Numbered from the stretch's first letter, positions 49,740 through 61,255 are shown. The stretch: DNA of 64,000 nt from Terfezia claveryi (GCA_015179025.1 WHUX01000106.1:62001-126000); one strand, 5' to 3'. Notes: a model not told the origin generated them from the sequence alone. Numbers and translations: made by a program.

Positions 49740-49985
49740 ATAACCCCCTCCCACCCCCAGCCCTCCCGCCGCCAGCCCTCCCACCATAACCCCTCCCCAG
49801 CCCCTCCCGCCACCAGGCCTCCCACCATAACCCTCCCCGCCAGCCCTCCCACCGTCAGCCCTCCCACCATAACCCTCCCCCTAGCACTCTCACCATAACC
49901 CCCCGGCCAGCTCTCCCGCCGCCAGCCCTCCCATCATAACCCCCCCAGCCCTCTCGCCGCCAGCCCTCCCACCACGAACTCCCCC
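49740..49985 (+). repeat. C-rich CCCTCCCACCATAACCC minisatellite
   Basis: Degenerate 14-22-bp units (CCAGCCCTCCCACCATAACC, CCCTCCCGCCGCCAG). Strong strand asymmetry: long C-runs on plus, G-runs on minus. The G-strand could form quadruplexes. Confidence 0.8.
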
Positions 49986-50124
49986 AGCCGCGAACAGTCA
50001 TGAGTATCTCAAAAAAAAAAAAAGAAAAAAAGAGAAAAAAACCAACTCCACAACAAAGACCAACCATCCTAAGGATGGATGATTATTCATCAGCATCCGT
50101 TGTTAACCCACAAGCAGAGTCAAC

Positions 50125-50463
50125 CTAACCGTCAGCCCACCTAATTTTTTTCTTTTTTGACAAAGAAAAGCGAGGCCGATGGACTAGTGACGATGGTATT
50201 TGTACGTTTTGTTCTTGAAGACGCGTCAATTGCTCGTTGCAGTATTCCTCGACGCGCAGACGCTTCAATTGGTTAGTGCAATACTGTAAAACGCGTTCCT
50301 CCTTGAACTCCACCAAAACTTGTAGATCTATAGATCATTGTAGTTTGGCATCAAGATCTATCCGACTAGCAATGGTCGTCTGTCTAGCTATGGAAGTGGC
50401 TGTAGTTATAGTAGTGGCCAAAGTCGCCAACATGGTAATGAGGATAGCAACGAGGTAAAGCAT
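50125..50463 (-). pseudogene. small single-pass membrane protein gene with one in-frame TGA
   Basis: From ATG 50463 a 42-residue frame (MLYLVAILITMLATLATTIT, an N-terminal membrane helix) meets TGA at 50335-50337. It then continues in the same frame for 70 more residues (VEFKEERVLQYCTNQLKRLR, VEEYCNEQLTRLQEQNVQ) to a stop at 50125. The second half holds two tandem copies of a Leu/Arg helical unit. CGA-to-TGA transition is a plausible cause. Family unknown; the architecture resembles the gene at 52065 (helix followed by coiled coil). Confidence 0.4.
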
Positions 50464-50689
50464 GTTGATATACTGTAGGTAGGGCATTTATAGACTTTGT
50501 GTGTGTGGATGTTATTCTATAGATGTTATGCTACCGGGAAAACTAGCGGTTTTTGAGACATCTGCAAGCCACATGCAAGTGGGCAAGATCACAACATGAA
50601 CACAGTCAAGTCAACACAATAGGAGGAAAAGAAAAAATGTAGGTACGCGTTATCGAGATTGTAGGATTAATGTAAATTGTAGACTCAGC

Positions 50690-51002
50690 TACTAAGTCCA
50701 CCCGACCAGGGCCTAAGGGCAAATCGTCAATTCGCTAAACCGGAGCAGCAGAAGAAAGTCATATACAAGAGAGTTTAAACTCAAGGCATTAAGCATGCTC
50801 CAAAAGTCCCGTATAGATCCGAAAACAAGAGCAAAGGTACCAGCTAGTAGTTATAGGATGTAAGTGGCAAATAGACTCTAGTTAGTATTGGCATTGACGG
50901 AAGGGCCATGGCAGATGGATGGTACATTGGATTCTGATGAAGAACTTGAGTATCTAGTGGAGGCTACAGACAGCATAGAAGATTTAGATAGAACTCTATA
51001 AT
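50690..51002 (+). pseudogene. coding-like fossil with two or three in-frame stops
   Basis: One plus-strand frame reads TKSTRPGPKGKSSIR-stop, and ALSMLQKSRIDPKTRAKVPA then stop-VANRL-stop, then LALTEGPWQMDGTLDSDEEL and DSIEDLDRTL-stop. Composition is protein-like throughout, suggesting an old coding exon, perhaps of a transposon. Not identified. Confidence 0.25.
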
Positions 51003-52064
51003 TAGAAATGTCTCAAAAACCGACAAGGGGACTTATTCACCAGTTTTCCCGGTATAGAATGTTGTACTATAGGGGTAGCCATCGAGAGGCCAGTGCCTGC
51101 CAACGTTGGTGTTGTTACTGCTTCTGGCTTAGTTGCTGCTGCAAGGCAAGTAAGTAGAACTTGCTTACTACCGGTCCATGAGATACGGTACCCTCTCCCA
51201 ACATATATCACATCATAGCTCCAGTAAAACCCCCCGGCATGAGTATACTATACTGAATATTTCTTTTGTGTAATCATGTGAATGTAGAACTATATATATG
51301 TTCTGGACAGTTGTGGAATTGCATGGCCGTTTCGGTTTTCAATGCCACGGCGACAGGTGACACTCCGATACCACACATAGTAAATACTGCTCTCGTGACC
51401 AGACTCTTAATGCCTACGCTGTAAATCGAGAGTCAAACCAAATCCTGTTCAACCCTCAAAACTAGAGATTATACATTCCCAAATGAACGAAATCCCAAAC
51501 AAATGCTTTGGTTGACATTTATTCTACTGTTGTCGTTATGACAATGTATACGCTTATGAATATGCAGCTCAAAACAATGCTAGTAGCTCCGAAAACAGGC
51601 TATACACACGCTAGCAACTCCGAGCTGGCTCAGTTCTACCCTGGGGGTAGTCTGGTTACCCTGGGGGAGTCAGGGGGACCGAATGACACAATGTTGAGTT
51701 CCGCAACCGGTTCAGCTGGTTGAACATATATATTCACCATGCTACCTATTTCCCTAGCAAGCACCCATATCTTCAGGTTTCTTGACATCTGTAGTACAAA
51801 GTAGTTTCTAGTATGAAAGAATACTTGTATACAAAAGAAGATTTCGCAGTAAGTTCAGAGTCTGCAAGGTTATAGGTGCCCGCCAGACTAGGTTATAGAG
51901 ACTTTAATCAAAGCTGGTCTGATAAACCATACTATAGCTTATCTCGTGACTCGTATCTCTCTCTATTTAACGCCCTAAAAACCCCTACACTCTAGTCTGG
52001 TTGGCACTATATTCTAGTCTCGACAGACCACTATATTCTCAATTCCAGACTACCCAATGTAGAA
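51003..52064. other. spacer with dispersed motif copies
   Basis: No gene. TAGTCTGGTTACCC at 51648 (+) and GCCCGCCAGACTA at 51878-51890 could be ends of a 243-bp element; another TAGTCTGGTTGGCAC lies at 51993-52007, 72 bp before the next gene. Confidence 0.4.
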
Positions 52065-53137
52065 ATGCCTCTTATGGAATCAGTGTCTACTGCCAGCCCT
52101 GGCGGCCCTCCTCCACCTCCTCCAACATCCCGCTGTACATATTATGGAGTCTGGTCTTCTACCCACTGCCACCCTGCCCTCAGCATTGCCTTGCTTCTGG
52201 GGACCATTCTCAGCCTGTTTGTGAAGATAGATACTGCAACGTAAGTACGGAGATAGGTCTGCTATGTCCCTTACTTGACCTTGTCCGGCTGTTCCTCCCA
52301 AATTCTTCTTATTAACATCGCTCAAGATTTATACACTCGCCAGCCTCTACGTTCTTCATGCATTCCGAGATTGAGCAATTGGGCAAGGAACCCGACAAGG
52401 GCTTCCTGACTTTCAAAGACACTCGATGTTGCGCAGTTGGTTCCACTCTTACAACCGCTCCGACCGATACAATACACTGTCACGGAATTATTTCCACGAT
52501 CGCAGTTTCCGTGTCTGGCACCACCACACTTGAGGCTAGGCCGAAATTCACGTGCACCACGAGCTCACACATAACCGACACCCAGCCTAACAAGACCACC
52601 GATACCAACGAGTCTCTAACTGGCAAGCTAGGGATCGGAAATGCCGCATTAGAATTCAGCCAGACCCACCTGGTCACTAGTTTACTGGCAACAGTTGCTC
52701 TGCTGGTTGTGTTCAACTGGTTATTCCTTAGCCACCGGAGGATAAGCCTTGAGGGTCAAAATCACAGGGAGGAAATGTCCGTACGGCGCCTGGAGTTGTA
52801 TTCGAAAACCCACCCGCAAACCTCAGTCGGCATTCGGACTCCAGATGAGGATTTACTTCGGGCAGGTATTAGCCCATACACGTTATACGAGAATCGAATG
52901 CCACAGTGGTCATTCGCAAAGCTCAGATTGTGGTGGGGATCGACAGACAGGATTGAGATTGAACAATTGAAAGCTGAGACCGAGAGGTTAAAAGTTGAGT
53001 ATGAAAGGTTGAAGGGTGAGACCGAAAGGTTGAAGGCCGAGACCGCCAGGATCAGGAATCATGGATTACGACTTGAGGCGGATCTGGAGCTGGTTAAGAG
53101 ATCTGCGACCTGGTGTGAGGGGGAGGGTTACTCATAA
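52065..53137 (+). CDS. hypothetical two-pass membrane protein with C-terminal coiled coil
   Basis: Exons 52065-52240 and 52327-53137, joined across GTAAGT..CTCAAG (AAG acceptor), give 328 residues. A Pro-rich N-terminus (ASPGGPPPPPPTSRC) is followed by a first helix (ALSIALLLGTILSLFV). A Thr/Cys-rich lumenal or extracellular loop of about 130 residues follows, then a second helix (LVTSLLATVALLVVFNWLFL). The cytosolic-type tail carries a seven-residue-repeat coiled coil (QLKAETERLKVEYERLKGET). Family not recognised. It is surrounded by repeats, so it may be lineage-specific. Confidence 0.55.
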
Positions 53138-53799
53138 TAACGAACGCTCGATAAGCTTCTGAGCGAATGATCCGGGAACAGGTGGCCTTCCATTATAATC
53201 ATCGTTGAGCTTTTTTTGCTTCGCATGTCAACTATATTATGAGAGAAAGTAGATGGGGTGCTATGGCATAGATAAGATTAAATGACGGGGGATTCTTCTA
53301 GGAACATGAGAATAACAAGGGAGTGCCATCATGTAAGAAAGGAAGATGGGGTCGCAACAAGGAACCAGAAGCTTACATCTACATGTGGCAGGCACTATAA
53401 ATGAATAGAATCATCTCGCGCCATCGGAAGCAGAACAGAGGAGATAGTGCAGGTTAATAATAATACCTATTGATTTAGCTACCCTTAGGGTAATTTAGCA
53501 GTGTAGCCTATATAGGGCTGGATCAACCCTGTAGCTATCACCAAGTCCGCAATCCACCCACCCTACAAGATACGACAGTAGCTAGAGAACTTAGTCATAA
53601 GCATAGATTTAGGAGCGTCATGAACAAGCGCACATACGACACATCGTAAGCACAAATTGCGCCTTGAGTTGTCCAGGGAATTCCCAGGACAGGATCCGGC
53701 GGAGCTCTATGTTGGATGGATGAAATCACCCGGAAGCGATTCGTGAATAAGAAAGTACGGTGCGGTAGGCCATATCAGCACTCTACAGTAGAGGTATTC
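53138..53799. other. spacer
   Basis: No gene recognised between the membrane protein and the LINE fragment. Confidence 0.4.
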
Positions 53800-54772
53800 G
53801 GCTATCCGGAGTAAGGCAGGAGTGATTAGGGAAGAGTTGACAGAAGTCATTAGTGTAGGAGGGGTTTGCGGGGAGGTCGAGGTGCCAGTGGTGGACTTAG
53901 GCCTCGGTAGTAAAGAGGGTCCGGAGATCTGGGCAGAAAAGATTGCTGGAGCAAGGGAAGACTCAGTAGTAGTCTACACTGACGGAAGCATGAGTGAGGA
54001 GGGAAAAGTAGGAGGAGCTTGGAGCTCAGCAGGGGGGACGTCAGAGGGGAGTGTGGGACTAGGACGATTGTCCACGGTATGGGATGGCGAGGTGGCGGGT
54101 ATCAGAAAAGCTATTGAGAATTGTCCAAGGGATTGGAAGATTCTGATACTCACGGACTCAACAGCGGCTATGGCCGCGGTGAGGAAGGCAGGGAGAAGAG
54201 GAAAAGCGAGGACTGCGGACTTACAAAAGGCAGTCGCTGGGATCAGAGAGAGGCAAGGGCGGTTGGGGGTAGACGCGGTCAGAGTCGGCTGGGTTAAGGC
54301 TCATGTTGGCATTGATGGCAACGAGAAAGCAGATTCCCTAGCAAAGGAGGGAGCTGAAAGAAGAGAACCGGAAGAGCCTCAAATCACGGAGGGGGGCCTC
54401 AAGCAGGAGTGGAAGAGGATGAGAGCAAGAGAGAGGAAAGTAGCGGGAACAGGAGGAGGAAGAGTGATCAGGTGGAGCAGGAAGGCTCGGATTAACTATG
54501 TGCACTGCCGGACAGGGAAAGGTAATCTTCAATCCTGGAGATCGATTATAGATGACACTATAGACCCGACTTGCCGAACGTGTGGAAGACATGTCGAGAC
54601 AGGCAGCCACGTAGCGCTAGTCTGTCCGCGTGGTGAGGAAATCGGACGGAGATGGGGGAATTGGGAGGACATGGACAATAGGAAGAGGTGGTTGAAGAAG
54701 GTGAAGGACGGAGGAGAAGAATACGTGGTAGATCTGGTTGAGACGTTTTTCTCAAGGATAGACCTAGCCTAA
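53800..54772 (+). mobile_element. LINE ORF2 3' fragment: intact RNase H and C-terminal zinc finger
   Basis: A 316-residue open frame (from 53822) with RNase H signatures: VVYTDGSMSEEGKVGGAW, the ILTDSTAAMAAV motif, and WVKAHVGIDGNEKADSLA. Catalytic D, E, D and the H/D of the end motif are all present. The CTCRTCGRH-like finger reads CRTCGRHVETGSHVALVCP and the end is ETFFSRIDLA. Purine-rich like ORF1 at 10.3 kb, suggesting the same family. The reverse transcriptase is missing (5' truncation). No A-rich tail follows closely. Confidence 0.85.
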
Positions 54773-56454
54773 TAAGAGGTGCTCGCACTGGGAGCAATCC
54801 GTAGGAGCAGACGGATCCCCAGGTTATGGAAGGAGGCTTGAGCTGTTCGTTGTAGTTAGCCTGGAGGTCAACTTCTTTGGTGGGGTTTTCATGGGTTACT
54901 TCAAAAATGGTTCCAGTGAAGCATTGCCTTGGGCAGCCCTGAACTCGGCAAAGAAGTGGCATGGTTGAAGTGAGGGTCATAGATGCGAGAAGGAAAAGAA
55001 ACCCTACCTCACCTTACGCAACAAGATGAGGTAAGGGCTCTCCCGACTCCAGAGGATGCGAAGGTTGTGTATCGATTTTGTTCTTGACCTCGGCCTAGGA
55101 GGCATTGCCCTTAACCAAGGATAGGAAGCACCCCAGCCTCATCTTGTTGTTCTTGCCAGCGTGATCGCAGTGGCTTCAGTTGGCTGATCGCGGCGTTGAA
55201 TTTAGACGCAACAAGATGAAGGTAAGGGCTCTCCCGACTCCAGAGGTAGAGGGCAGTCTCCATGGTAGAGGGAAGTAAGCGAAGGTTGTGTATCTGGTGT
55301 GGGGTAGAAGGAAGAAAGTAAGTAGAGGGAAGATTAGGAAGGCCAAGGGTATCGTGCGCCAAGGTTGCCATAGCAGTCACGGTATGCGGCGGAGGAGTTT
55401 ATTTATTAGGGGACGGGCTGGTTAGGAGCGTGGTGGCGGAGGAAGGGGTATATTTCTTAGGTTGGGAGGCAGGGCGTTTAAGCAACTTGTTGTCCCGTGA
55501 GAAACCAAACCTTCAAAGGGGCGGAACGGGCCGTCTCATAGCCTTAGGCTCCATAGACGTACAGACTCCAAAAAAAAAAAAAAAAAAAAAGTAGAGGTAT
55601 ACAGTACTGAGTCAACATTTAATCCCTCTCACCAACGGAAAACTTCCCCATATAATGGTGGCAACCGAGGTCAGATCTAGGTTACGTTATCTACGTAACT
55701 ATTTATTTTTACAGGGGGTCCGTATTCATACAAGACAAAATTGCGTGGCTGCAAGCAACAGGCAGCTATGTATGTTCCACTGGCAACCGCCCTACTTTGT
55801 GAGCCCTCCATTATCTATCTATTGTGCTGCATTGGGTAGCCTTATAAGTCAGACTTGCTTGCTCTGGGGCAATTGTGTAACTAGCGAGGTTCGAGAAACA
55901 ACCTCACTTTCCAGAACAGATAACACGTTGACAACTATTACGTTTAGCGCACTTAGTATATGGGACTGAAGGTGGCAGTGACTACTCTAGTAGGTCTAAC
56001 GCTACCAGGTTTAGTGCCAATTAACTAAGCATGGAGATCATCTCCTTAGCACTAGATCATAAAAGGTAGTGACTACACTATGTAGGTAGGTAGCAGGTTT
56101 AGTGCCAATTTACTACGGTGGAAGACCCCGCGGGAAAGTCTCCCACCGCAGCACGCAATGGGGGTTTAGAATTTTTGACTTCTTGTTTCGGTAGCATTGG
56201 ATGGTTGCCTTTTTGGGAAATGACACAGGTAGTCCTTTTTTACGAGGGTCTGATCGAGACTAGTCCTTTTTTGGCCCATTATTTTTCGGTATCTCCCAGT
56301 CTTACCCTTTTTGTAATTAAGCTAGTTCTATCTTGGTAGTCTCACTACCATACTATTTTTGGTCTGGTTATCAATTTTAGATCGAGCTCCACCATGCCAA
56401 CAGGCAGCTGAGGTGAGCCCTTGACACGCAGTGCTGCAGAAACAAATTTCGGAG
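54773..56454. other. spacer with dispersed repeat
   Basis: No gene. 55137-55385 repeats elements of 29.8-30.0 kb (CATCTTGTTGTTCTTGCCAG, GCGAAGGTTGTG, GCCAAGGTTGCCAT). An A(22) run lies near 55572. Confidence 0.45.
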
Positions 56455-56492
56455 TAGTCTCATATTTGAAGTTTGACTTGGATGCTGTGCTG

Positions 56493-57510
56493 GGTCGGCA
56501 TACCCTCTGTGCCGGCCGCGGGCAATTTAAATAATTACTCAATTTGGTGTATCGATAATGGTTTACGAGTACTGATTTACCAAAAAAAAAAACGAATTGA
56601 TAATTCCCAGTCAATTAGACCCCCCTCTAACATTCCAATTTGGTTCAGCCAGAGCAATATAGTCATGATCTGTTAATACTTTCGTATGTCAATAAATAAA
56701 GCATTTCAGATTATACTGCGACAACAATTAGAGTACAAGTTTTCGCAACACCAGTAGTTATAGATGCCTGGTGAACTGTGGTTTACCGAGCAGTTAGAGT
56801 ATCTAAAATATCATTCAATATTATTCTCTACGCCCGTAAGGTCAGTAGTTGGGTAAAGGTTATCGGGTTTGTTGTAGCATTGTGCCATTTGATCTCCCAC
56901 AACGATGTTAAATAGCATATACCTGTTGTATAATTCTAGGTAAAACCTGCTTCGTTTTGGTTTAGAATCAAGAACTTGGAGTACCTTAGCAATCTGCATA
57001 TAAAAAGTACCGCTTTGCACCTTACCTGGATCCTATAAGTAACGAATAGCCAGGATTTTTCTAGTGTTAAAATTAGACCAAAGATATTATAATTATGATT
57101 GTCCCAAATTACACTGAATTCCACATAGCGTATCGATATTCAGCACAAGATGGTCGACATAGCCTGAGCAATAAGGCACCGTCAATAAGAACTCCCTCGG
57201 ATAGGAAACGTTGTGGATTTCTAGGGCAGCAATAAACTCAGTATCCTCTATGATGAGTTGTTAACGTTACCAGCATGTACTTCACTATTTGAAGGGCTTG
57301 AGGTGATTTTTCCGGAATACTCCCCTTGTTCAATGTCTGCCCTCTCCCGATAATCAACGGGAAGGGTATGTGATGTGGATATGGCGGTCACAATAACTTC
57401 TTAAGAGTGTTTTTTTGAGTGTCGCAGAATGTTTTGTTCGATTGAGATTTACCAAATTGAGGAATTATATCAATTGCCCGCGGCAGGCACAGTGGGTATG
57501 CCGCCCGCGA
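56493..57510. repeat. 1-kb region bounded by about 60-bp inverted repeats
   Basis: GGCATACCCTCTGTGCCGGC plus CGCGGGCAATT at 56493 and the inverse GCCCGCGGCAGGCACAGTGG plus GTATGCCGCC near 57476-57505 pair with few mismatches. CTCAATTTGGT/ACCAAATTGAG lies on the inner side. The centre shows no gene. It may be a non-autonomous DNA transposon. Confidence 0.55.
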
Positions 57511-58073
57511 GCGGCCCAGAACATATACTGTATATGTACGGTCATTTACTCCGTATTGCCAAGCTGTATACGACGCATAGGAAAGGGAAAAAGACTTTTG
57601 GTGTGAGCCAGTTGGTACTTCGCAGGAAGAGTCAAAGGAATAAAATAAAGTAAAAAAATCCAAAAAAAATCCATAGAGATTTGTGTTTTTTTTGTGTGTA
57701 AAGCAGTAGCAACTTATGTAAATGATTGATTTTGCAATTACGAAAAAGGAAAGATTTTTCATTGATTTAATGAATTAGGGTTCTCGGGAGAGAGCATCGG
57801 AGTTGAGGGTAACCCATACCTACCTAATTGCCAGTAGTAGGTTGACTGGTGATTTGTTATTACACCAGTGCTCAGGATGAGGTTGTGTTTAGACCTTTGA
57901 CCAAAAGCAAAGCATGACTTAACCTCATGCGACAACTATCTCTGTAGTAACTATACCACTTTTAATTAACATAAGCAGTAAATACAGAGACTCATAACTG
58001 AGTATAGCACTACCGGAGCACAATCTTCACCGTATGCAATACTGCCACTGCAAAATTTAATATTAAGAAAGAC
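57511..58073. other. spacer
   Basis: No gene recognised. Confidence 0.4.
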
Positions 58074-59561
58074 CTAAAAAACCCACCTCCTACCTGACAA
58101 CCACATCCTTCTTAATAAGTCTGCTGCTGCTATAGTGCGGGGCACTGCCAGGGGGCGAGTGACAGCTAATGTGGAAGGATGAGATAGGAGATGTCTACCA
58201 GCTGCGGGGCCCGCGGATGTTGCAATGACCGGCTGTGGCCAGGCATGGGGTGCTGTTAGCCATCTCAACGGTCGAGACAAAGTACGGTTGCCAGGGCGAG
58301 ACATTTGAAATTGGTTATTCTCGTTGACACCAGTCAATAGTATCAAGTGCGTTGGAGGCATACGAGTGGGCTGTGTCATCACGCCTGCCACATACTTTGT
58401 TGGTCGTAGGATTGGATTTTCATCGACTGACGCAGCTGGCATCACTATGCCCCAGGGGAGGATATCTTGAGGGTAATATGCCTTTAAAGGTACAAAATTC
58501 GTAGCTGTTTGCTTTGTAGCAGTTTTGTTGCTGTTGGCAAGGTTAGGGAGAATTGTTGCTGCTGCTGTGGCGGCGATGGTCTTTGTGGGCCTAGATCCGG
58601 AGTTCGATTGTATTTGTTGTGTTGTGGAGGCGAGAGTGTGCAGACAGCGATGAGGGGTGATGCTAGTTCTAATCGTGGAAAACTTTTGGTCGTTTTTGGC
58701 CTCGGTGTTAACAATCCCTCCGTCACTTTTGGCCTCGGCGTTAACAATCCCTCCGTCACCTTTGGTCTCAGTGTTAACAATCCCTCCATCACTCAACGTG
58801 AAAACCATACAGTCCACCAGAAGTGAAAACTCTTTCTTCCACTTCTCATACCCATTTCTCATGGTTTCAAATATTACATCAAACTTGGATGTGAGCTGAA
58901 ACGATGTGCCGTCGAAACTGATCATGCGCCAACTTTCTCCTGTCGTAATGAAACCATATATCTTACCACTATCATTATTACCTCTCATATCAAACATGGA
59001 CAGCAAGCATTGTTTCAACGCTTGACCCATAGAAGATCGCTTTCCCTCAATGACAATAACGAACTTCTCTTCCGTAATCGAAATAAGATCCACGACCACA
59101 AACTCCTCCACCCCACCTGCCTCTGCCTCAGGATCACTACCAACAGCAATAATCTGCCGCTCCCTCTGTAACCGTAATCTCTTTCGACACGTCTTGCGCT
59201 TGAAACTGGAGATTATGGGAACAATCATAGCATAAACCAAATCATTAATATTAGCTTCGCTGAAATGGGCCCTAGCCTCCAAAGGATAACCCTCCGCATC
59301 AAGATAGTCGATGACATTGTCGTAAACCCTCCGCTTAATTTCATCAATGGCATCTTCCCCTAGAGCCTTACTCTGGCTATCTAACATATCCTCTACAGGA
59401 ATGGCGTTATCTGCGAGTGTTGAGAATCTGATACCGACTCTCTTTTCTGCGTCCTCAATAGTAAATTTCGCATAAGACTTGGACTTCTTCGCCTTGCGTT
59501 TCTTTCCCTGTTGCACACTGCTGCGTTTCTTTCCCTGTTGCACGCTGCTTTCATCCGCCAT
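58074..59561 (-). CDS. PD-(D/E)XK nuclease-like fungal protein, 495 residues
   Basis: Starts with a duplicated nonapeptide (SSVQQGKKR twice) and a lysine cluster, KKRKAKKSKS, resembling a nuclear-localisation signal. The core (about residues 40-250) has helices followed by VVDLISITEEKFVIVIEGKR, which fits the D-x(n)-ExK active site of the restriction-endonuclease-like fold. Then come QALKQCLLSMFDMRGNN, GKIYGFITTGESWRMISFD and SKFDVIFETM. This arrangement recalls an expanded family in Pezizomycetes and other fungi; I name it from memory. A tandem DGGIVNTEAK repeat (three copies, residues about 255-285) follows, then a low-complexity tail of doubtful reality. The role is unknown. Confidence 0.6.
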   Translation of the reverse strand: MADESSVQQGKKRSSVQQGKKRKAKKSKSYAKFTIEDAEKRVGIRFSTLADNAIPVEDMLDSQSKALGEDAIDEIKRRVYDNVIDYLDAEGYPLEARAHFSEANINDLVYAMIVPIISSFKRKTCRKRLRLQRERQIIAVGSDPEAEAGGVEEFVVVDLISITEEKFVIVIEGKRSSMGQALKQCLLSMFDMRGNNDSGKIYGFITTGESWRMISFDGTSFQLTSKFDVIFETMRNGYEKWKKEFSLLVDCMVFTLSDGGIVNTETKGDGGIVNAEAKSDGGIVNTEAKNDQKFSTIRTSITPHRCLHTLASTTQQIQSNSGSRPTKTIAATAAATILPNLANSNKTATKQTATNFVPLKAYYPQDILPWGIVMPAASVDENPILRPTKYVAGVMTQPTRMPPTHLILLTGVNENNQFQMSRPGNRTLSRPLRWLTAPHAWPQPVIATSAGPAAGRHLLSHPSTLAVTRPLAVPRTIAAADLLRRMWLSGRRWVF

Positions 59562-59759
59562 CGTAACAAGTTCTGCTAACCTATTAGTATTAACTTATAC
59601 AAACCCAAAGTTGAACTCACCGACGGATATCGTTTACTGGGTACGGACTCGAATGAAATGCGTCCTAAAGGGAAGTGTAAAGGACTGGACAATTGTGGCG
59701 GGTACTGCCATGCATATATAATCGATATGAATAATCGGTTGACCCTCCGCTGACACACA

Positions 59760-60268
59760 CGCCAAGGCGTTTCAGAAAGGCTGGAGAAAGAGGTAGAGAA
59801 AATCAAATTGGATTCGTGCAGGAGAGGGGGGGTTAAGAGAACAGGTGGGACGTTTGGAAGAGGAAAAAGAGAATCTTCGGAAGTACACTCTGGAGGTGAC
59901 AGGGGATTTGTTTTGGAAAAGATCCTACCGGAAGGACGTGTTGAAGAGTTTGAGGTAAGATGACCTTTCTCTAGGAGGCGGAGTTTTGGAAGAAAAGATG
60001 TAGAAGAGGAGGAGGAAACCTTTTAAATGCCTTCGCTAGTGGAACATGTGTCAGGTACAACACTACGTACTGAAGCGTATAGAAGAGGATCACAGTCAGA
60101 ATATAGCTCCACTCACGCCTTCTGTGAGGAATCCGACTGTGTCTATGATATTGATGATGAGATGACCCTCTTCCACGGGAAGTGGGCTCCTTATATACAG
60201 AGAGAACAACCTTTTGCCAAGCCCGCCAAATTTCCCTTTCCAGTAAATACTGTGGGCGCAGGAATCTG
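59760..60268 (+). pseudogene. degenerate coiled-coil gene fragment
   Basis: RLEKEVEKIKLDSCRRGG in one frame and, after a G7 run near 59827, QVGRLEEEKENLRKYTLEVT and GDLFWKRSYRKDVLKSLR in another. An 80-residue frame (60027-60268, YDIDDEMTLFHGKWAPYIQR) follows. The heptad character is clear, but no start, introns or family could be fixed. Confidence 0.3.
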
Positions 60269-60989
60269 AGGAAGCCACGATTACCTGATTCCGTCGTGTG
60301 GTTTAGCGAGCAAAGTAGTCTCGTGCCCAGACCCTCTGTTAAGAGGGAGCAAAGTTAGTCTGGTTGGCACAACACGGTCTGGTGTAAAACTTCTTTTTCC
60401 ATTTTCACTAAAATAGAGCTACCGACTTGGCAACGTACTTAATATATATGTTCTGGTCCGTTCCGGGATTCCAGGCCATACCGGTATGGACCGGGCCGTT
60501 CCAGGATTGCCCGGGCCATACCGGTATGGACTGGGCCGTTGCGAGATTGCGAGATTACCCAGGCCGTTCCGGGATGGCATAAATATTCATATCTTCTTAT
60601 ATTTCCTTACGCACACCCAACTTATTTGGCCTAACCAACGTAAATCATTTGATGCCATATTCCTAGATTCATGTCTACCTTAACCTCTACCCTCTACGCA
60701 GTCACCATCCCATTCCAAACTCCAACGCACCATCCCATTCCAAACTCCAACGCAAATGGTCTCCCAGCATAGCCGCGCCCGCACTACTGCGCTGTTCTTG
60801 TAGTTCACCTGCATTATATGCATTTTGAAATAATCCATTTTATTCTCACGATTATCTAATAAGGCTATCTAACACACTGCGCCCCAAAACCCCCATCTGT
60901 ACCAGCCTTCACATCCGCGTCCCTAGAATCCTAGATTCGCCGTCCATATGAGCCTGCAATTCACTGTCCATATTAGCCTGGATATCCGC

Positions 60990-61255
60990 TAGAATTGAGC
61001 AAGCAACTCAGCCTAGAATTGAGCGAGGAAATCAGCCTAGAATTGAGTGAGGAAATCAGCAGAGAACTGAGCAAGGATATCACCGAATCGAGCGAGGAAA
61101 TCAGCCTACAATCGAGCGAGCAAATCAGCATACAATCGAGCGAGCAAATCAGCCTAGAATCGAGCAAGCAAATCAGCGAGAAAATGAGCGAGCAAATGAG
61201 CGAGAAAATGAGCGAGCAAATGAGCGAGAAAATGAGCGAGCAAACCAGGTAGAAT
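60990..61255 (+). repeat. 24-bp tandem repeat open on both strands
   Basis: Units of GAGCGAGGAAATCAGCCTAG plus AATT, about eleven copies, shortening to GAGCGAGAAAATGAG at the end. Plus-strand translation is a regular SEEISLEL repeat; the opposite strand gives SLICSLIFSL. Both frames stay open because the unit is a multiple of three without stops, so coding is not implied. Confidence 0.8.

Noticed and set aside
60995..61252. 85-residue regular SEEISLEL repeat protein
   Set aside because: Unit length divisible by three keeps both strands open; no start context, promoter or family support.
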